From: Blepharisma stoltei
Lineage: Eukaryota > Ciliophora > Heterotrichea > Heterotrichida > Blepharismidae
Reading direction: 5' to 3'
Assembly: GCA_914767885.1 (NCBI GenBank)
Contig: CAJZBQ010000004.1
Location: 468,501-532,500, forward strand
Length of the DNA: 64,000 bases
Positions 32,701 through 43,066 of this stretch are shown one piece after another. The position numbers and the translations under genes were made by a program. Positions within the stretch are counted from its first letter, which is position 1; the number at the start of each line of letters is the position of its first letter. A model generated the notes under the pieces. The model ran no database searches and was not told where the DNA came from. It saw only the letters and a list, made by a program, of their open reading frames with translations.

Positions 32701-33211
32701 GTCTCAGCAAGTGATTATCCCTCCTGAGCAGACTCATGAATTGTCATTGCTTTTAGAGAGATTTGAAAATGTCACAGTTATTGAGCTAAATAAAAGGATT
32801 TCAATTGAATGAAGAAGTTTAGGGAATAATAGAAGAGGGAAAATTGATAATTTACCATATGAAACACCTTTATTTATTTATGCTGAACAGCCTAAAGTTA
32901 AATTTAGCGCTGTCCATGGTAATGATGGACCTTTTAAAAATGTTTGAATTAAGGTGACGTTTGAAGAAGATCACAAAGGGGATTATCTATATTTATATCC
33001 GCTTAAAAGATTGCCTGATGGAAATAAGAAACTATTGCCGCAGGATCTTATACTTATTGGGTCTTTAGCAATATCTCTGAATGAAGGAGAAAAGGAGTGT
33101 GTGCATGAATTAAAATATTTACCATTAGAAAAGTTTGGATATTGCTTAGTTGCGGCAGTAGGCAGCAAATCTTGTGTAAGATGGTGGAGTCATGAAAGTT
33201 GGGAGCTATAA
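29758..33211 (+). CDS. TRAPPC9: TRAPPC9/Trs120, TRAPPII vesicle-tethering subunit
   Basis: Large subunit of the TRAPPII complex, which activates Rab GTPases at late Golgi and endosomes. Matches in order: N-terminal VHVLLIGVENLPDEKL and FKNFLVVFGIG; ILFHPG; YIKLIGDLCLLLGSLIEA and SDWLWVAATYESIA, the family's TPR-like core; then C-terminal beta-sandwich regions (ELRTINLSIKNISSEPLGNF, FSIRYSNSEGKIW). Model: 956 residues after removing a poorly bounded insertion (about 30070-30383), a retroposon (31208-31458 with one repeat) and the intron 31971-31985; the total is then divisible by three. TGA codons near 32810 and 32945 read as Trp. Divergent start 120 nt from the cyclase gene. Confidence 0.82.
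30070..30383. mobile_element. Probable insertion in TRAPPC9, borders uncertain
   Basis: GC-richer stretch that breaks homology between VVFGIGEH and RLIVLIRN and contains stops. GTGAG occurs at both proposed borders in the same codon phase. A TAAGTGGCG motif at about 30267 recalls the retroposon end. Confidence 0.4.
31208..31447 (-). mobile_element. Retroposon-like element in TRAPPC9
   Basis: Perfect 11-bp duplication ACAAAATTAAA (31197-31207, 31448-31458). Left border GTTTAAGTTTATG tail, right border GACATTTTTAACTG. Removal joins GETATKLK to ADSSFNWTIH in frame. Confidence 0.85.
31971..31985 (+). other. 15-nt intron in TRAPPC9
   Basis: GTAATAATTAATTAG; contains in-frame TAA if retained. Removal joins ECCP to TSHTLPAHSTES. 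Confidence 0.85.
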
Positions 33212-33360
33212 CATAATATTTATTTTATTTATTATAAATCTTGGCTAATTAATGATACCAGCAAAAAACACAAAAAGCCAATAATTAATAAATAAACAGT
33301 TACATTACTGATCAGTGTCAATAATATATTTATTATGAAATATAATAAATTTATATCTAT

Positions 33361-33572
33361 ATATAGCCGAACATCTTTATGGCTCGGGCTTTTCAATCTT
33401 TCCCAACGAGAAAGAGGAGAGTTGGTTTGACCAACTTCCCAAGTTAACAGCATGATGTAGGGTTTTCAACCATTTGGGGTATTGGCCAAGCCAACATTAG
33501 TTGTTTTGGCCAATATCCTCTTTCACCCCGAAAAGATTTTGGAAACGGAGCCATAAAGGTGCTCAGGCTATA
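33361..33572. mobile_element. Fold-back MITE, intergenic
   Basis: Left TATAGCCGAACATCTTTATG, right complement TATAGCCTGAGCACCTTTAT. These ends match the element inside the TEBP-alpha gene (6281). Confidence 0.85.
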
Positions 33573-33663
33573 CCAAAATAAATAATCTCATTAAATAATT
33601 ATAGCTAGATGTAGAATTTTGGTGTGATTCGTATTTTAAATTTCATTGGGCACGAAACTAAGG

Positions 33664-33968
33664 TAACTCCCCCCCCCTCCGTAAGCGACAAAAGCATTCG
33701 AAAATCAAATCTACCCTCTGTGAGTGAACAAAATGTTTTATGAAAAAATAGTTTTGATATATAAATATAATTATTTTACCGGAATCTCTAGCTAATTTTG
33801 TTTAATTTTGAACAACTTGCAAATTAAATTAGTTTTTACAAATTGGAATTTTTTTAAATTTTTTGAAGAAAAATATTTTTTAGAAAAATTTATATATAAA
33901 TTGTTTTAAAAACAAATTAACCCTCTCCGTGAGCGAACAAAATTTTTTGTTCGCTTATAGAGGGGGAA
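33664..33968. mobile_element. Family 1 MITE upstream of PKG
   Basis: Ends CTCCCCCCCCCTCCGTAAGC and TTCGCTTATAGAGGGGGAA, with inner copies CCCTCTGTGAGTGAACAAAA and CCCTCTCCGTGAGCGAAC. TA borders. Confidence 0.85.
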
Positions 33969-33996
33969 TAAGGAAAATTATTTTTTATTTTATAAA

Positions 33997-36732
33997 ATGG
34001 GAAGTAGTTGTATGCGAATTGGCAAAAAAGATTTCGAGCCTCAAATTCTTCCTGCTGATCCTTCCAATGACAAAGATGAGGCCAAGCAGTTGATCTCACA
34101 ACAGTCAACAAATTTAAAAATTTTGGATGAAGAACGAAAATTCACTAGGCACTCACCAGCAAAAATAAAGCATAAAGCTCCCAAAGTTGATGCAAGAAAA
34201 AGTATCGATGACAATGTAGAAGCCCTGACTGCAGTTATTTCAGACAAGCCCAAGAGTCCTTTGGATCGAAAAATGATTTTGGAAACTTTGAATTCTCACT
34301 TTATCCTAAAGAATCTAGACAATGAAAGCATAAATCTAGTTGTAGAAAACATGAAATTATATGAAATCGGTCCGAGAGAAGTCATTTTTGACCAAGGAAG
34401 TCCTGGGCAGTGCTTCTATGTGCTTTGCACAGGGAGAGTAGAGCTGCTAATAAATGGGCATCGGAAAGATGTATTAAAGCCTGGAGTTGGGTTTGGAGAG
34501 CTGGCTTTATTAGATGACAGGCCCAGATCAGGAACTGTAAGAACAATAGAGAGATGCACACTTTGGGGAGTTGACAGAGTAACGTTCAAAGATGCTGTAA
34601 AGAGAGTAAATGCTTTGAACCATGAAGAAAATAAGCGTTTCATTGACAGTATACCTTTATTTAACGCCCTAATGCCAAACCAAAAAGACGCTTTGCTCAC
34701 TTCACTTGTAACGCAGTGGTGAAACAATGGGCAGAAGATTGTAAAAGAAGGTGATGAAGGGGATTTGTTTTATATCATAAAGCAAGGTATCGTGTCATGC
34801 ACTGAAAAGGGCAGAGAAATAAGGCAGATGACTAAAGGAGACTATTTTGGAGAAATAGCTTTACTTTACAATACGAAAAGAACTGCCACAATTGCAGCAA
34901 TTGATGAAGTTAAAGTTGTATCTATTGGGAGAGAAGCTTTGATTGAAGTTCTTGGAAATAATTTAGAGCAGATTCTATATAGAAATACCTTGAGAATTGC
35001 TGTGGAGAAAAGCAATACCCTGAAAGGGTTGTCTAAAGAACAAAAAGAGTTAATCTTTGACAACATGAAAGTCAAAACGTTTTACCCTGGAGAAGTAGTG
35101 ATTCCCAGAGAAACTCTAAAAGGGAATAACTTATGGGTGGTCACAAAAGGGTCAATAAGAGGTCCAAAAAGTGTTATCGAAATTTTTGCATGTATTGGAG
35201 ACGATGAACTATTTTCAGAAGGAAATGAGCCTTATGCGGTTGACTTTATTGCTGAACTTGATACAGTAGTTGCTCATATTACCAAAGAAGAAATTGAAAA
35301 GTGCACTGGAGGCAGACTGAGTGAAGTCCAAGTAAATAATGAAGCCATGGAAATTTTGAAAACAGTCCAACTACTAAGAGGTCTGACTCAGCCCAAGCTT
35401 GCCCAGCTAGTCCAAGCTCTAAAAGAAATCCAATTTATTGACCAAGAAGTCATTTTCAATCAAAATGACATAGGTCATTCCTTTTACATTATAAAGTCAG
35501 GAAAAGTTTCTGTAGCCATCGACGGCGTCAATATAAGAATGATTGGAAAGCATGACTATTTTGGAGAAAGGTCATTACTTTTCCACGATACTCAAAGAAG
35601 TGCTACTGTTGTCGCAAACGGCCCAGTTGCTTGCTGGGTCTTGAATTATACCGATTTTTGGAGCATAGTAGATGAAAGAATTCGTTCCCAGCTAATGAAA
35701 AGAATAGAACTCCAAGATGACACAATTTCTTTCAATGAACTTTTGCCTGTCAAACTATTAGGGAAAGGAAATTTTGGTAGTGTCTATCTTGCTGCTCATA
35801 AAACCAAAAGGACTTTATATGCATTGAAAACTGTTTTAAGAGAAAAAATCCAAGCTTATGAAATATACGAAAACATTCTTCTAGAGAGGAGAATTATGCT
35901 TCAACTTGACCATTGCATGGTTGTGAAGCTTGTAAAAACATTTAAGGATGATACGAGGCTGTATTTCTTAATGGAATATGTAAGAGGACTTGATCTCTTT
36001 GATGTTCTGAGGAATATGGGACTTTTAAATGAAAACGATGCTAAGTTTTACACTGCTTGCTTGTGCTGCATTTTAGAGCATCTGCATGAAAGAGAACTTA
36101 TATATAGAGATTTAAAGCCAGAAAATGTAATGATTGACGAAGAAGGGTATCCGAAGCTGATTGATTTTGGGACTGCAAAATTTGTGCATGGGAGAACTTA
36201 TACAACGGTTGGGACTCCTCATTATATGGCACCAGAAATCATTGTGGGCAGTGGATATTCCGCCTTAGTTGATTGGTGGAGTCTTGGGATCATGGTTTAT
36301 GAATTTATATTTGGATCTGTTCCGTTTGGAGAAGAAGAAGATGAGCCATATGAAGTCTACCAAAGAATATTAGAGCACAGACTGCAATTTCCCAATACAT
36401 TGGACCCTACCAGCCAGGTAAAGCCACTGATACAGCAGCTACTCAGTAAAAGCCCGGCCATCAGAACTGGAGGAAGCACTGAGAAACTTAGAGAGCATAA
36501 ATGGTTCCGCAATTTCAATTGGGTAACAATAATGTAGGATCAGTTATTATTGAAACAAAAAAGAGTTCCTTATATTCCAAAACTGAAAACATTGGAAAAT
36601 GAACTGAATAATGCATTTAAGTCTCAAAAGAATTTGATGGAGGTAATCATGAAGTATGAAAAAGGAGATCGTGTTGAAGTCACAAGGAAAAAACCGAAAC
36701 TTCCAAAGCCTAACTGGGATAGCGAGTTTTAA
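33997..36732 (+). CDS. cGMP-dependent protein kinase with four cyclic-nucleotide sites
   Basis: AGC-family kinase that would respond to cGMP. 906 residues. N-terminus MGSSCMRIGKK suggests myristoylation/palmitoylation. Four cNMP-binding domains: site 1 (about residues 100-215, FGELALLDDRPRSGTV), site 2 (about 218-330, FGEIALLYNTKRTATI), site 3 degenerate (no phosphate-binding Arg cassette), site 4 (about 450-560, FGERSLLFHDTQRSATV). Kinase domain: GKGNFGSVYLA, ALKTV lysine, YRDLKPEN, DFGTAK, GTPHYMAPE. Three working sites plus a degenerate one is the layout of apicomplexan PKG. TGA near 34720 read as Trp; intron 36523-36537 restores FNWDQLLLKQ. Stop TAA. Confidence 0.93.
36523..36537 (+). other. 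15-nt intron in PKG
   Basis: GTAACAATAATGTAG; retained, it ends the protein at TAG. Removal gives FRNFNW/DQLLLKQKRVPYI, continuing the AGC-kinase tail. Confidence 0.9.
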
Positions 36733-37039
36733 TTCAGATTTTAGAGCATGTCTTTATTATATAATTAATTATTCTTTCATTATTTCTAAATGCTCAGTTG
36801 GCTCTATTTCTTGAATGTCGCTTTCAGGTTTGTGCTTTACTAAGTTTATAGCTGATTTAGCGCCAGCTTTTGCTTCATTTTCTATTTGAACTAAAAATTT
36901 CATTGTGTCTTTTTTGATTTTGCATACAGTAGGATTAGAGTTTATACCTATTAGATTTTAATGCATTGCTATTTGCTTATTAATTTTTATATCTCATAAG
37001 GAAATATACCTAGGATTACTGCGCATTTTTTATATATAA
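36733..37039. other. Convergent spacer with a possible small minus-strand ORF
   Basis: About 36775-36960 on the minus strand is open for some 60 codons (CKIKKDTMKFLVQIENEAKA ... EPTEHLEIMKE, ending TAA). Composition looks coding, but no family is recognised and no clear start outside an internal ATG. It may be a small gene or a 3' fragment. Confidence 0.3.
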
Positions 37040-37846
37040 TTATATTTTATTGTAAGATTTTTTCGCACCATTTACTATTTTATCAGTAGCTGCTTTGATT
37101 TTGGGTTTCTCTGAAATTTCTTTGCACTTATCTGCAATCTTGTGTATAGCTACTAGTGATTTTTCTTCCAGTTTTTTAACAGCTGGGGTTTGTGCGAGCT
37201 CATTTAGTTTATTTGCAACTACATTTCCAGCTTTAACTGATGATTTGTACGCTTTGTTTAGCCACCCCTTAAGCCCTTTCTTTGGTTTACTATTAGATTG
37301 CATGATTTGCTCTTCAGAATCATCTGGAAGATCAGGACAATTAACAGCCTCTTCTCTTATTTTTATTTCTTCGGAAGGATTTTCTACTTTAATTTCTTCT
37401 TGGCTTTGATTGCAATCATAGTCTCCAATCATTATTCCAATTTCATGTGGAAGAAAGTCTTCTTCAAATGGTTCATTTTTTGAGATGACTTGGAGCATTG
37501 ATCTATAAAATGCTGCTGCACGTGTTCGGTATTTTATGTCTATTGGAGTGGCTTGGTCCATATCGTAGTAAGCTAAGTATTCTTTAAAGGCTGAGTTCCC
37601 TCCTGCAGCCATCATTCTAAGCTGATCGATGCTCCAAAGATCATTACTTTTTGGTTTCACAATGCTGATAGCACCAAGATTAGTATGAATTGATGCACAA
37701 GTTGAGCAAATTAATATTCCGTGGTTTATTGATGCGAATTCTGGATTTAAGGAGTCACAATCCATGCATCGGGTGTTCTGCGGGTCTTCAGAAAGTCTTT
37801 GAAAAACTTGTCGTATTATGTCATCTGATTGCATATTGGTTTTCAA
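37040..37846 (-). CDS. ArfGAP-like zinc-finger protein lacking the arginine finger
   Basis: 268 residues, uninterrupted. N-terminal ArfGAP-type zinc finger (about residues 25-60): RCMDCDSLNPEFASINHGILICSTC with C-x2-C-x16-C-x2-C spacing. Active ArfGAPs carry HR(S/N)LG right after the finger, with the Arg supplying the catalytic finger; here it reads SIHTNLG, Arg replaced by Thr, so GAP catalysis is probably lost. The C-terminal third is a Lys-rich amphipathic region (LKGWLNKAYKSSVKAG ...) that could bind membranes. Possible role as an Arf-binding adaptor is inference. Confidence 0.75.
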   Translation of the reverse strand: MKTNMQSDDIIRQVFQRLSEDPQNTRCMDCDSLNPEFASINHGILICSTCASIHTNLGAISIVKPKSNDLWSIDQLRMMAAGGNSAFKEYLAYYDMDQATPIDIKYRTRAAAFYRSMLQVISKNEPFEEDFLPHEIGIMIGDYDCNQSQEEIKVENPSEEIKIREEAVNCPDLPDDSEEQIMQSNSKPKKGLKGWLNKAYKSSVKAGNVVANKLNELAQTPAVKKLEEKSLVAIHKIADKCKEISEKPKIKAATDKIVNGAKKSYNKI

Positions 37847-37984
37847 ATATATAACAAATCATTTTTAAATAAATATTAAAGTGAAAGATATGCACAAATT
37901 GAACCTTATTAATTTGATCAAATATCATTATTTGATTATTTTATTAGTTTAATTAATATTTAAGCTTAGACTTAGATCACTTAA

Positions 37985-38240
37985 TTTAACTTCAACTCTA
38001 GTTGCTATGGAAGCGCACGATCATAAGGTCCATTTTTCCTCTGTTTTGTTGCGACCCTTGTGGCTTGTCGACTGGTCTCTCCTTATAGCTTGCTTGAAGA
38101 TAATCGAGAGCCCCAAAAGTCCTGGGATCGCTAGCTGCTTGGCGCATTGTCTTACTCTGTCCGATTTTCCTCCAGCACATGCTCAGTCAAAGGTCTGCCT
38201 TTATTGGGCAGAGGAAATATGCAAAACATGATACCTACAG
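37985..38240 (-). mobile_element. Possible retroposon-like element
   Basis: GC-rich block preceded by TTAATTTAACTTCAAC, similar to the tails of other copies. A GCCATTTTATG motif lies further right at about 38375. Duplication not identified; borders uncertain. Confidence 0.35.
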
Positions 38241-38545
38241 GATGCGAAGTAAGAAAGTCTTTGTTATTTCTTCCCAATAGACAGGAATGCACATGCAAAG
38301 CCTAACACTATAATAATAAAAGCTGAGTTAGGAAGAGGAAATTTATGGAGAGAGTTCTCCTCTCATCAGAAGCCATTTTATGATTATGATTATATATAAG
38401 CAGAAATCAAAATTTCTATTAAGGAATCATCAAATCCCGAAATATTGCATCACTCTGTTAAATATATGCTTTTCATTAAATCTGTAATCTATCAAATAAT
38501 TATTAACTATTTTCTACATATAGATTTATTATTAAATAATTTTCT

Positions 38546-38817
38546 TACTTCCCCATCCGCGAGTGAGCAAAAATTTTTGCTCAATGGGGATGGTTAATTT
38601 TATTTCGAAGTTTGAAAAATTCCATATCGCAAAAATTGTAATTTAAAAATTAATTAATTTATAAAATTTATGCTTAGAATCCAAGATTTTGCTATAATAA
38701 TTATTACTTATATATTAAAGTATTTTCATTAAAAGAATTTAAAAATTTTTTACTCACTCATGGAGGGTGCCTTTTTTCCTAAAAATAGAGATTCTTCCAA
38801 TGTGTTTTTCTCGTTCT
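38546..38817. mobile_element. Family 1 MITE upstream of the LSD1-type gene
   Basis: Left CTTCCCCATCCGCGAGTGAG followed at once by an inverted copy; right CTCACTCATGGAGGGTGCC and a degenerate outer end. TA borders. Confidence 0.7.
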
Positions 38818-38849
38818 TAGAGTTGGAAGAGATAGAGATTAAAAGAGAG

Positions 38850-39197
38850 ATGGAGAAAGACAAACACATGATAAAAACTCCCTTATTAGGAAAGTCTCTA
38901 GATATGCCTAGCCAATTTGAGCTGCTCAGCTTTCGATCAGAAATTAATTCTGTACCGACAAATCTCGACTCAAATTGAGTTCGCTGTGCCACATGCTCAA
39001 CAATGCTGGCTTATTCAAGAGATATGCACATTGCAAGATGTCCAGTATGCAGGAATTTAACCGCAATTAAGCCTGTGTCGCAGATGGTATGCAGCAGATG
39101 TGAACAAATTTTGCTCTTCCCATCAGATGTTAAGATTGTTACATGCACTTGTGGTGAATCATATGAAGCATATAATGGAAATGCAAAACAGATATAA
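38850..39197 (+). CDS. LSD1-type zinc-finger protein
   Basis: 115 residues. Two related zinc-ribbon units: VRCATCSTMLAYSRDMHIAR followed by CPVCRNL, and MVCSRCEQILLFPSDVKIVT followed by CTCGESY. The first matches the LSD1 zinc finger (C-x2-C ... C-x2-C) of plant cell-death regulators. TGA near 38976 reads as Trp, joining the N-terminal 42 residues to the fingers. The start at 38850 was chosen because upstream ATGs lie inside the MITE end. Function here unknown; DNA or protein binding is likely. Confidence 0.65.
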
Positions 39198-39428
39198 AAC
39201 TTTTATCAATTATTTTTAGAATCTTGTAAATTAATCTATGACTTACTAAAATAAATTGTCTCCTTTTTAAATAAGCAGTTATTTTTGGCTGAAATTAGCA
39301 AAGGGTCAATTTTCCTGTATGAAAAGATGATAATTGAATAATTATGCTATTTCTGCAGTTTGAAATATAACTAAAGAAATTTTAGTTCAATTTATCTAGT
39401 ACTCGTAGCGAAGATAAACTATTATAAA

Positions 39429-41049
39429 ATGGATACTCAAGAATTTACCTTAAATTTTAAATTACTTATAGGGAAGTTCCCTGATAGCTTAGGCTGCCAT
39501 TCGCCTCTGCATAGCGCTCCGCTGCTTGCTTTGCCGTCCGAACACGTCATTCCAATGTCATGCTGCTCACAGAGTCGGGGCTTGCACTCTCTACTGAGAT
39601 CAGAGACGCTGAGTAGTCATGCATTGCATCAGTAGGGTCCGCCTCCCAGAAATTCTAATAAAACGAATTTTCTAGTCAGTGTCAACCAAAGTTAAGCTGG
39701 AACTCTCAAGGCGCAACACCTGGTATCACTCTGGGAATTTACCCGATTGACAAAGTGACCACCTCTGGCCTTGATACTTTTTCCTTTTCAACTCTAGTGA
39801 ACAATCTCCCCACGAGGCAAAAATTTGATCTGAATTGAGCATGCGGTCGGTAAAACCCGGCCAGATGCACATTTTCGAACGCTGTCCTCCCTTCCACAAA
39901 GGTCCCCACTTTCCTAAGGAGCCTAGCGGCTGTAGGTGTTTAGAGGGCAGGCTGCTTCACCACGCCATTTTAATCTATGCTCAAGGGTTTGCCACCGAAG
40001 ATGTAAGAAGCGTGGTCGATAAATTAAGAAGGATCATGCTTGAGGATGGCAGCCCAGAAACTTCTGCAGAGTCTCCATTACTTCTTCAAAGAGAATCTCC
40101 TGAACCTAAGCCTAAAAAACAGTCAAAACCAGCTAACACAAAAACAAACACTCAGCAGCTCTCTGGGGCTGTCTCTCAAAAAGTCTTTGAGAAGACAACT
40201 CTAGCAAGGATGCGTGCTTATCAGCAACGCCACGAAGACAGAATTCACAAAGCTCAAGAGTCAAGAGAAAAGGAAAAGATGGGAAATTTCCCATACTCAC
40301 CTTGCATTAATAATAATTCAAAAAAAATTATTGGTAGATGTGCTCCAATTTATTCCCGTGTCCAAGAAATAATCGAAGATAAAAACAAACGCATAGAAGA
40401 GCTCACCGAGCGAGCCAAAATTCAAAAATTGGCTGAAGAAAATAAAGAACTTACATTCAAGCCGAAAACTTGTGAAAGCACAAGCAAGAAAAGAACAACA
40501 GAGGAGTATTATAATTACATGAATAAATGAAAACAAGTCAGATTGGAAGTACAAGAAAGAGAACGAGAAGCTAAAACAAAAGAGGAGTCTGAAAAAGCAA
40601 CTTTCAAGCCACAAATAGATGGAAAATCAATTGAAATGACGAAAAATATGATTCCATTTCATGAAAGAATGGAAAAAGAAATAAATAAACGAAAAGCCCA
40701 AAAAGAAGAATGGAGCAAAGTCCCATTGTATAGCTTTAAACCGGATATCCCGAAAGATAACAAACCGCGTGACAACGTGTTTGAGAGATTATATACAAGG
40801 AATATGATATATAGCAAATCTCCTACACCAAGTAGATTAACACCTCCGCCGACTAAAAGGATAAATTCAAAATCACTTAATGAAAAAGAGCTAAAAAAAG
40901 TTCTGAAATTGGCTGGGCAAGATGAATCATATGAAAGTGTAGAGAAGCCAAAGGCTAAAGTAAAAATAGTAGTGGAAAATGAAGAAAAAAGCGAAAAAAT
41001 AGAGAATTTAGATTTTCTGAAAGATCTGACAGAGAGTTTATTATTTTAG
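39429..41049 (+). CDS. Charged coiled-coil protein with repeated F-x-P motifs
   Basis: Not assigned to a named family. 358 residues after removal of the retroposon 39450-39993. Highly charged helical protein with repeated [TS]F-x-P-x-[IT] motifs: LTFKPKTCES, ATFKPQIDGKS, YSFKPDIPKD, and NFPYSPCINNNSKKII near the middle. Related motifs occur in the gene at 59808, suggesting a ciliate protein family of possible cytoskeletal or basal-body role (inference). TGA near 40528 read as Trp. The element inserts after six codons (MDTQEF), so nearly the whole protein depends on excision. Stop TAG. Confidence 0.6.
39450..39977 (-). mobile_element. Retroposon-like element at the start of a coiled-coil gene
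   Basis: 16-bp duplication TACTCAAGAATTTACC / TGCTCAAGGGTTTGCC (39434-39449, 39978-39993); all four differences are A to G. Right end CGCCATTTTAATC is the conserved end. Removal joins MDTQEF to ATEDVRS in frame. The TA positions do not correspond between the copies. Confidence 0.85.
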
Positions 41050-41129
41050 CGCATAACTTCGTAATAAGGAGACTATTAAAAGAATAAAATTTAATTTAAT
41101 AATTCTAAGTTAATAAATGACTTATTCTC

Positions 41130-41456
41130 CTAGTTATTTGAAGCTGCATCTCTAATCAGCTTTGCTTCATCGAGAATTTTGGGGATAAATTGCTTTAGGC
41201 ATGACTCCTGACATTCACGAAATGCAGAATTTCCCTTTTGTTTCATTATATCTTCGCATTCTTGCATACAATTTGAGCTGTCTCGTTCTCTTAGTCTATA
41301 AATTTCTGAATATTTTAACCGGAATAAATCTTTGGTTTTGATACATTCATTATTGTCTTCCATCAAACATTTCATTTCTGCAGCTTTAAATTGAGATAAA
41401 GCTGCATCAAGATCTTTTTTGGCATGCTCGTATTGGTTATTCAAATTTTCTTGCAT
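41130..41456 (-). CDS. Small twin-CX3C helical protein
   Basis: 108 residues, helical, with SNCMQECEDIMKQ and FRECQESCLKQF: two CX3C motifs separated by 14 residues, the pattern of small Tim chaperones and other mitochondrial intermembrane-space proteins oxidised by the Mia40 pathway. A further C-x7-C pair precedes them. N-terminal half is a charged coiled coil. Mitochondrial location is inferred from the motif only. Stop TAA. Confidence 0.5.
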   Translation of the reverse strand: MQENLNNQYEHAKKDLDAALSQFKAAEMKCLMEDNNECIKTKDLFRLKYSEIYRLRERDSSNCMQECEDIMKQKGNSAFRECQESCLKQFIPKILDEAKLIRDAASNN

Positions 41457-42218
41457 TTCAGAATATAATTTTTATAATTAATAGATGATCCCATTTCAAT
41501 AATTAATATGTGGATTATTAGAATAATTTACAAATAAAAATTTCTTTTAAAATTCCCATATTTTTTAAATTTAACAATTGATACTTTTTAAATTTTTCAA
41601 ATTGTAAAATAAGCTGCATCTTGATCAGATATGGAATGGATAGGAGCGCAAAAACAGAGCATATATCAAATTAAAGTATTAGTACACTGTTAAAAATTCC
41701 ATAAAAAGAATTCATTTTGGTTGATTTTTTGAAAGAAATGGCATCAACAGAATCTATATTTAATTCTAAGAAATTATATACAAATAGAGAGTGGAAAAAC
41801 AGGCTAGCAATCGAATTTTGCTAAGGGAGGTAATATTTTTTTAAAAGCTTATATAGAGATTTCATTATACTAATTATAACTTATATATCAAAATAATTGC
41901 TTTATAAAAAATTTTTATATTAAAAAAATTTTTGTTTATTCACAGAGAGAGTTGGGAAATTTTCCAATTTTTTTGTTCGCAAATGGAATTGGAGTAAGGA
42001 AAAAAATAAACTGCTGAGTGGAATGCACAAACAAAATTCGAGTGCTTGCTTACTTTAAGGCTGATTTTCGATAATATTAAAAAGAATATTTATTTTAGCA
42101 TAACACTAAACAATCGAAGATTTGAAGAGAAAAATATATTAGATTGGCAAGATCACCATTATTTATCATATTAAAAATTAATTAAATGAGAATAATTTAT
42201 TTCATCTAAAAATATACA
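41457..42218. other. Intergenic region with a degenerate MITE
   Basis: AT-rich spacer between minus-strand genes. A degraded family 1 element lies at about 41820-41998. Nothing else recognised. Confidence 0.5.
41820..41998. mobile_element. Degenerate family 1 MITE
   Basis: Retains TTCACAGAGAGAGTTGGG and TTCGCAAATGGAATTGGAG-like right ends and the typical AGAGATTTCATTATA interior; left end eroded. Confidence 0.5.
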
Positions 42219-42898
42219 TTAATGATATTTTTGCACATTTTCTTCTAATGGTATCCTATTGTTAAACTCCTTCAATTCAACTTTATGCTTATACAGCAAA
42301 TGCTCATTTTCCAAAATTTTGATTAATGATTCTTTTCTTTGCAATTCTCTATCTTTCTCAGATGCTTCTCTTTCTTTTATGCTCAGTGACTCCATCAATC
42401 CTTTTATTACACTTATAACTATATCAGCAATATCTGTATCTTCTGGATTCCCATTATAAGGAAACGTGTTTACGAACTCGGCTATCCTCCCTATTGAATT
42501 TTGATAAAGCTTTATTTCTTCTTCTAGTTCCTCAATCTTTTTCTTTTGCAAAGCTTCTAAATCCTCTAAATCTGATATTCCACGTATATTTGCTAGAGTT
42601 TCATATTTTCTTTGTAAACTTTCCAATTTTTCACTTTTCATCCTTAGCTCTTCACTGACATTAAAAATTTGTGATCTTAATTTATTGTTTTCATCCTTTA
42701 GTCTTGCATGCATTTGAATTTTCTGTTTTAAATTGTTATGTCCTGCAAGCTTAGAAATTTCTTTTGAAAGGCTGTCAATTTCTGATTTTAATCGTTGATT
42801 TTCTTTATTTGAAATATTAAATTGAGATTGCCAATCTTCAATGGATTTTTCAAGGTTATAGCTCTTGAAATATTTTTGATAATTATTGGCTTCCATTT
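42219..42898 (-). CDS. Coiled-coil protein with HMMR/KIF15-type tail motif
   Basis: 226 residues from MEANNYQKYFKSYNLEKS. Almost entirely coiled coil. It contains LAGHNNLKQKIQMHARLKDE, matching the GH-x-N-x-KQKI motif of HMMR and kinesin-12 (KIF15) C-termini. It lies directly downstream of the kinesin on the same strand, about 170 nt after a TAG, so it may be a separate partner protein or the C-terminal part of the kinesin if an unrecognised insertion spans 42900-43069. A longer start eight codons upstream lacks support. Stop TAA. Confidence 0.55.
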
Positions 42899-43066
42899 TT
42901 ATTTTCAAAATTACTTTGCACTTGTCAGATTTTTTAAAAAGAAATAATGAAAATGGTAAATCTCAGTTTTTTTTTGCTTTAAAATGCCTAATCAGACTTA
43001 GACTGTATAAGGCAGGTGCCCAAGGCCATATTTTTACTGGTCGGTATTCTGCTGGGGTATAGCGTT

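Larger units (their letters stand above)
33212..33996. other. Intergenic region filled with MITEs
   Basis: Holds the fold-back element 33361-33572 and a family 1 MITE 33664-33968; the latter ends about 26 nt before the PKG start codon. The rest is AT-rich with no gene. Confidence 0.6.
37847..38849. other. Intergenic region with repeat-like material
   Basis: 37985-38240 is GC-rich and retroposon-like; 38546-38817 is a family 1 MITE. Between them, a minus-strand frame at about 38265-38385 encodes a hydrophobic stretch (NSAFIIIVLGFACAFLSIGK) but has no usable start. Confidence 0.45.

Noticed and set aside
38265-38385. Small membrane protein on the minus strand (NSAFIIIVLGFACAFLSIGK)
   Set aside because: The only ATG (MASDERRTLS) is out of frame by one and no intron can bridge it.
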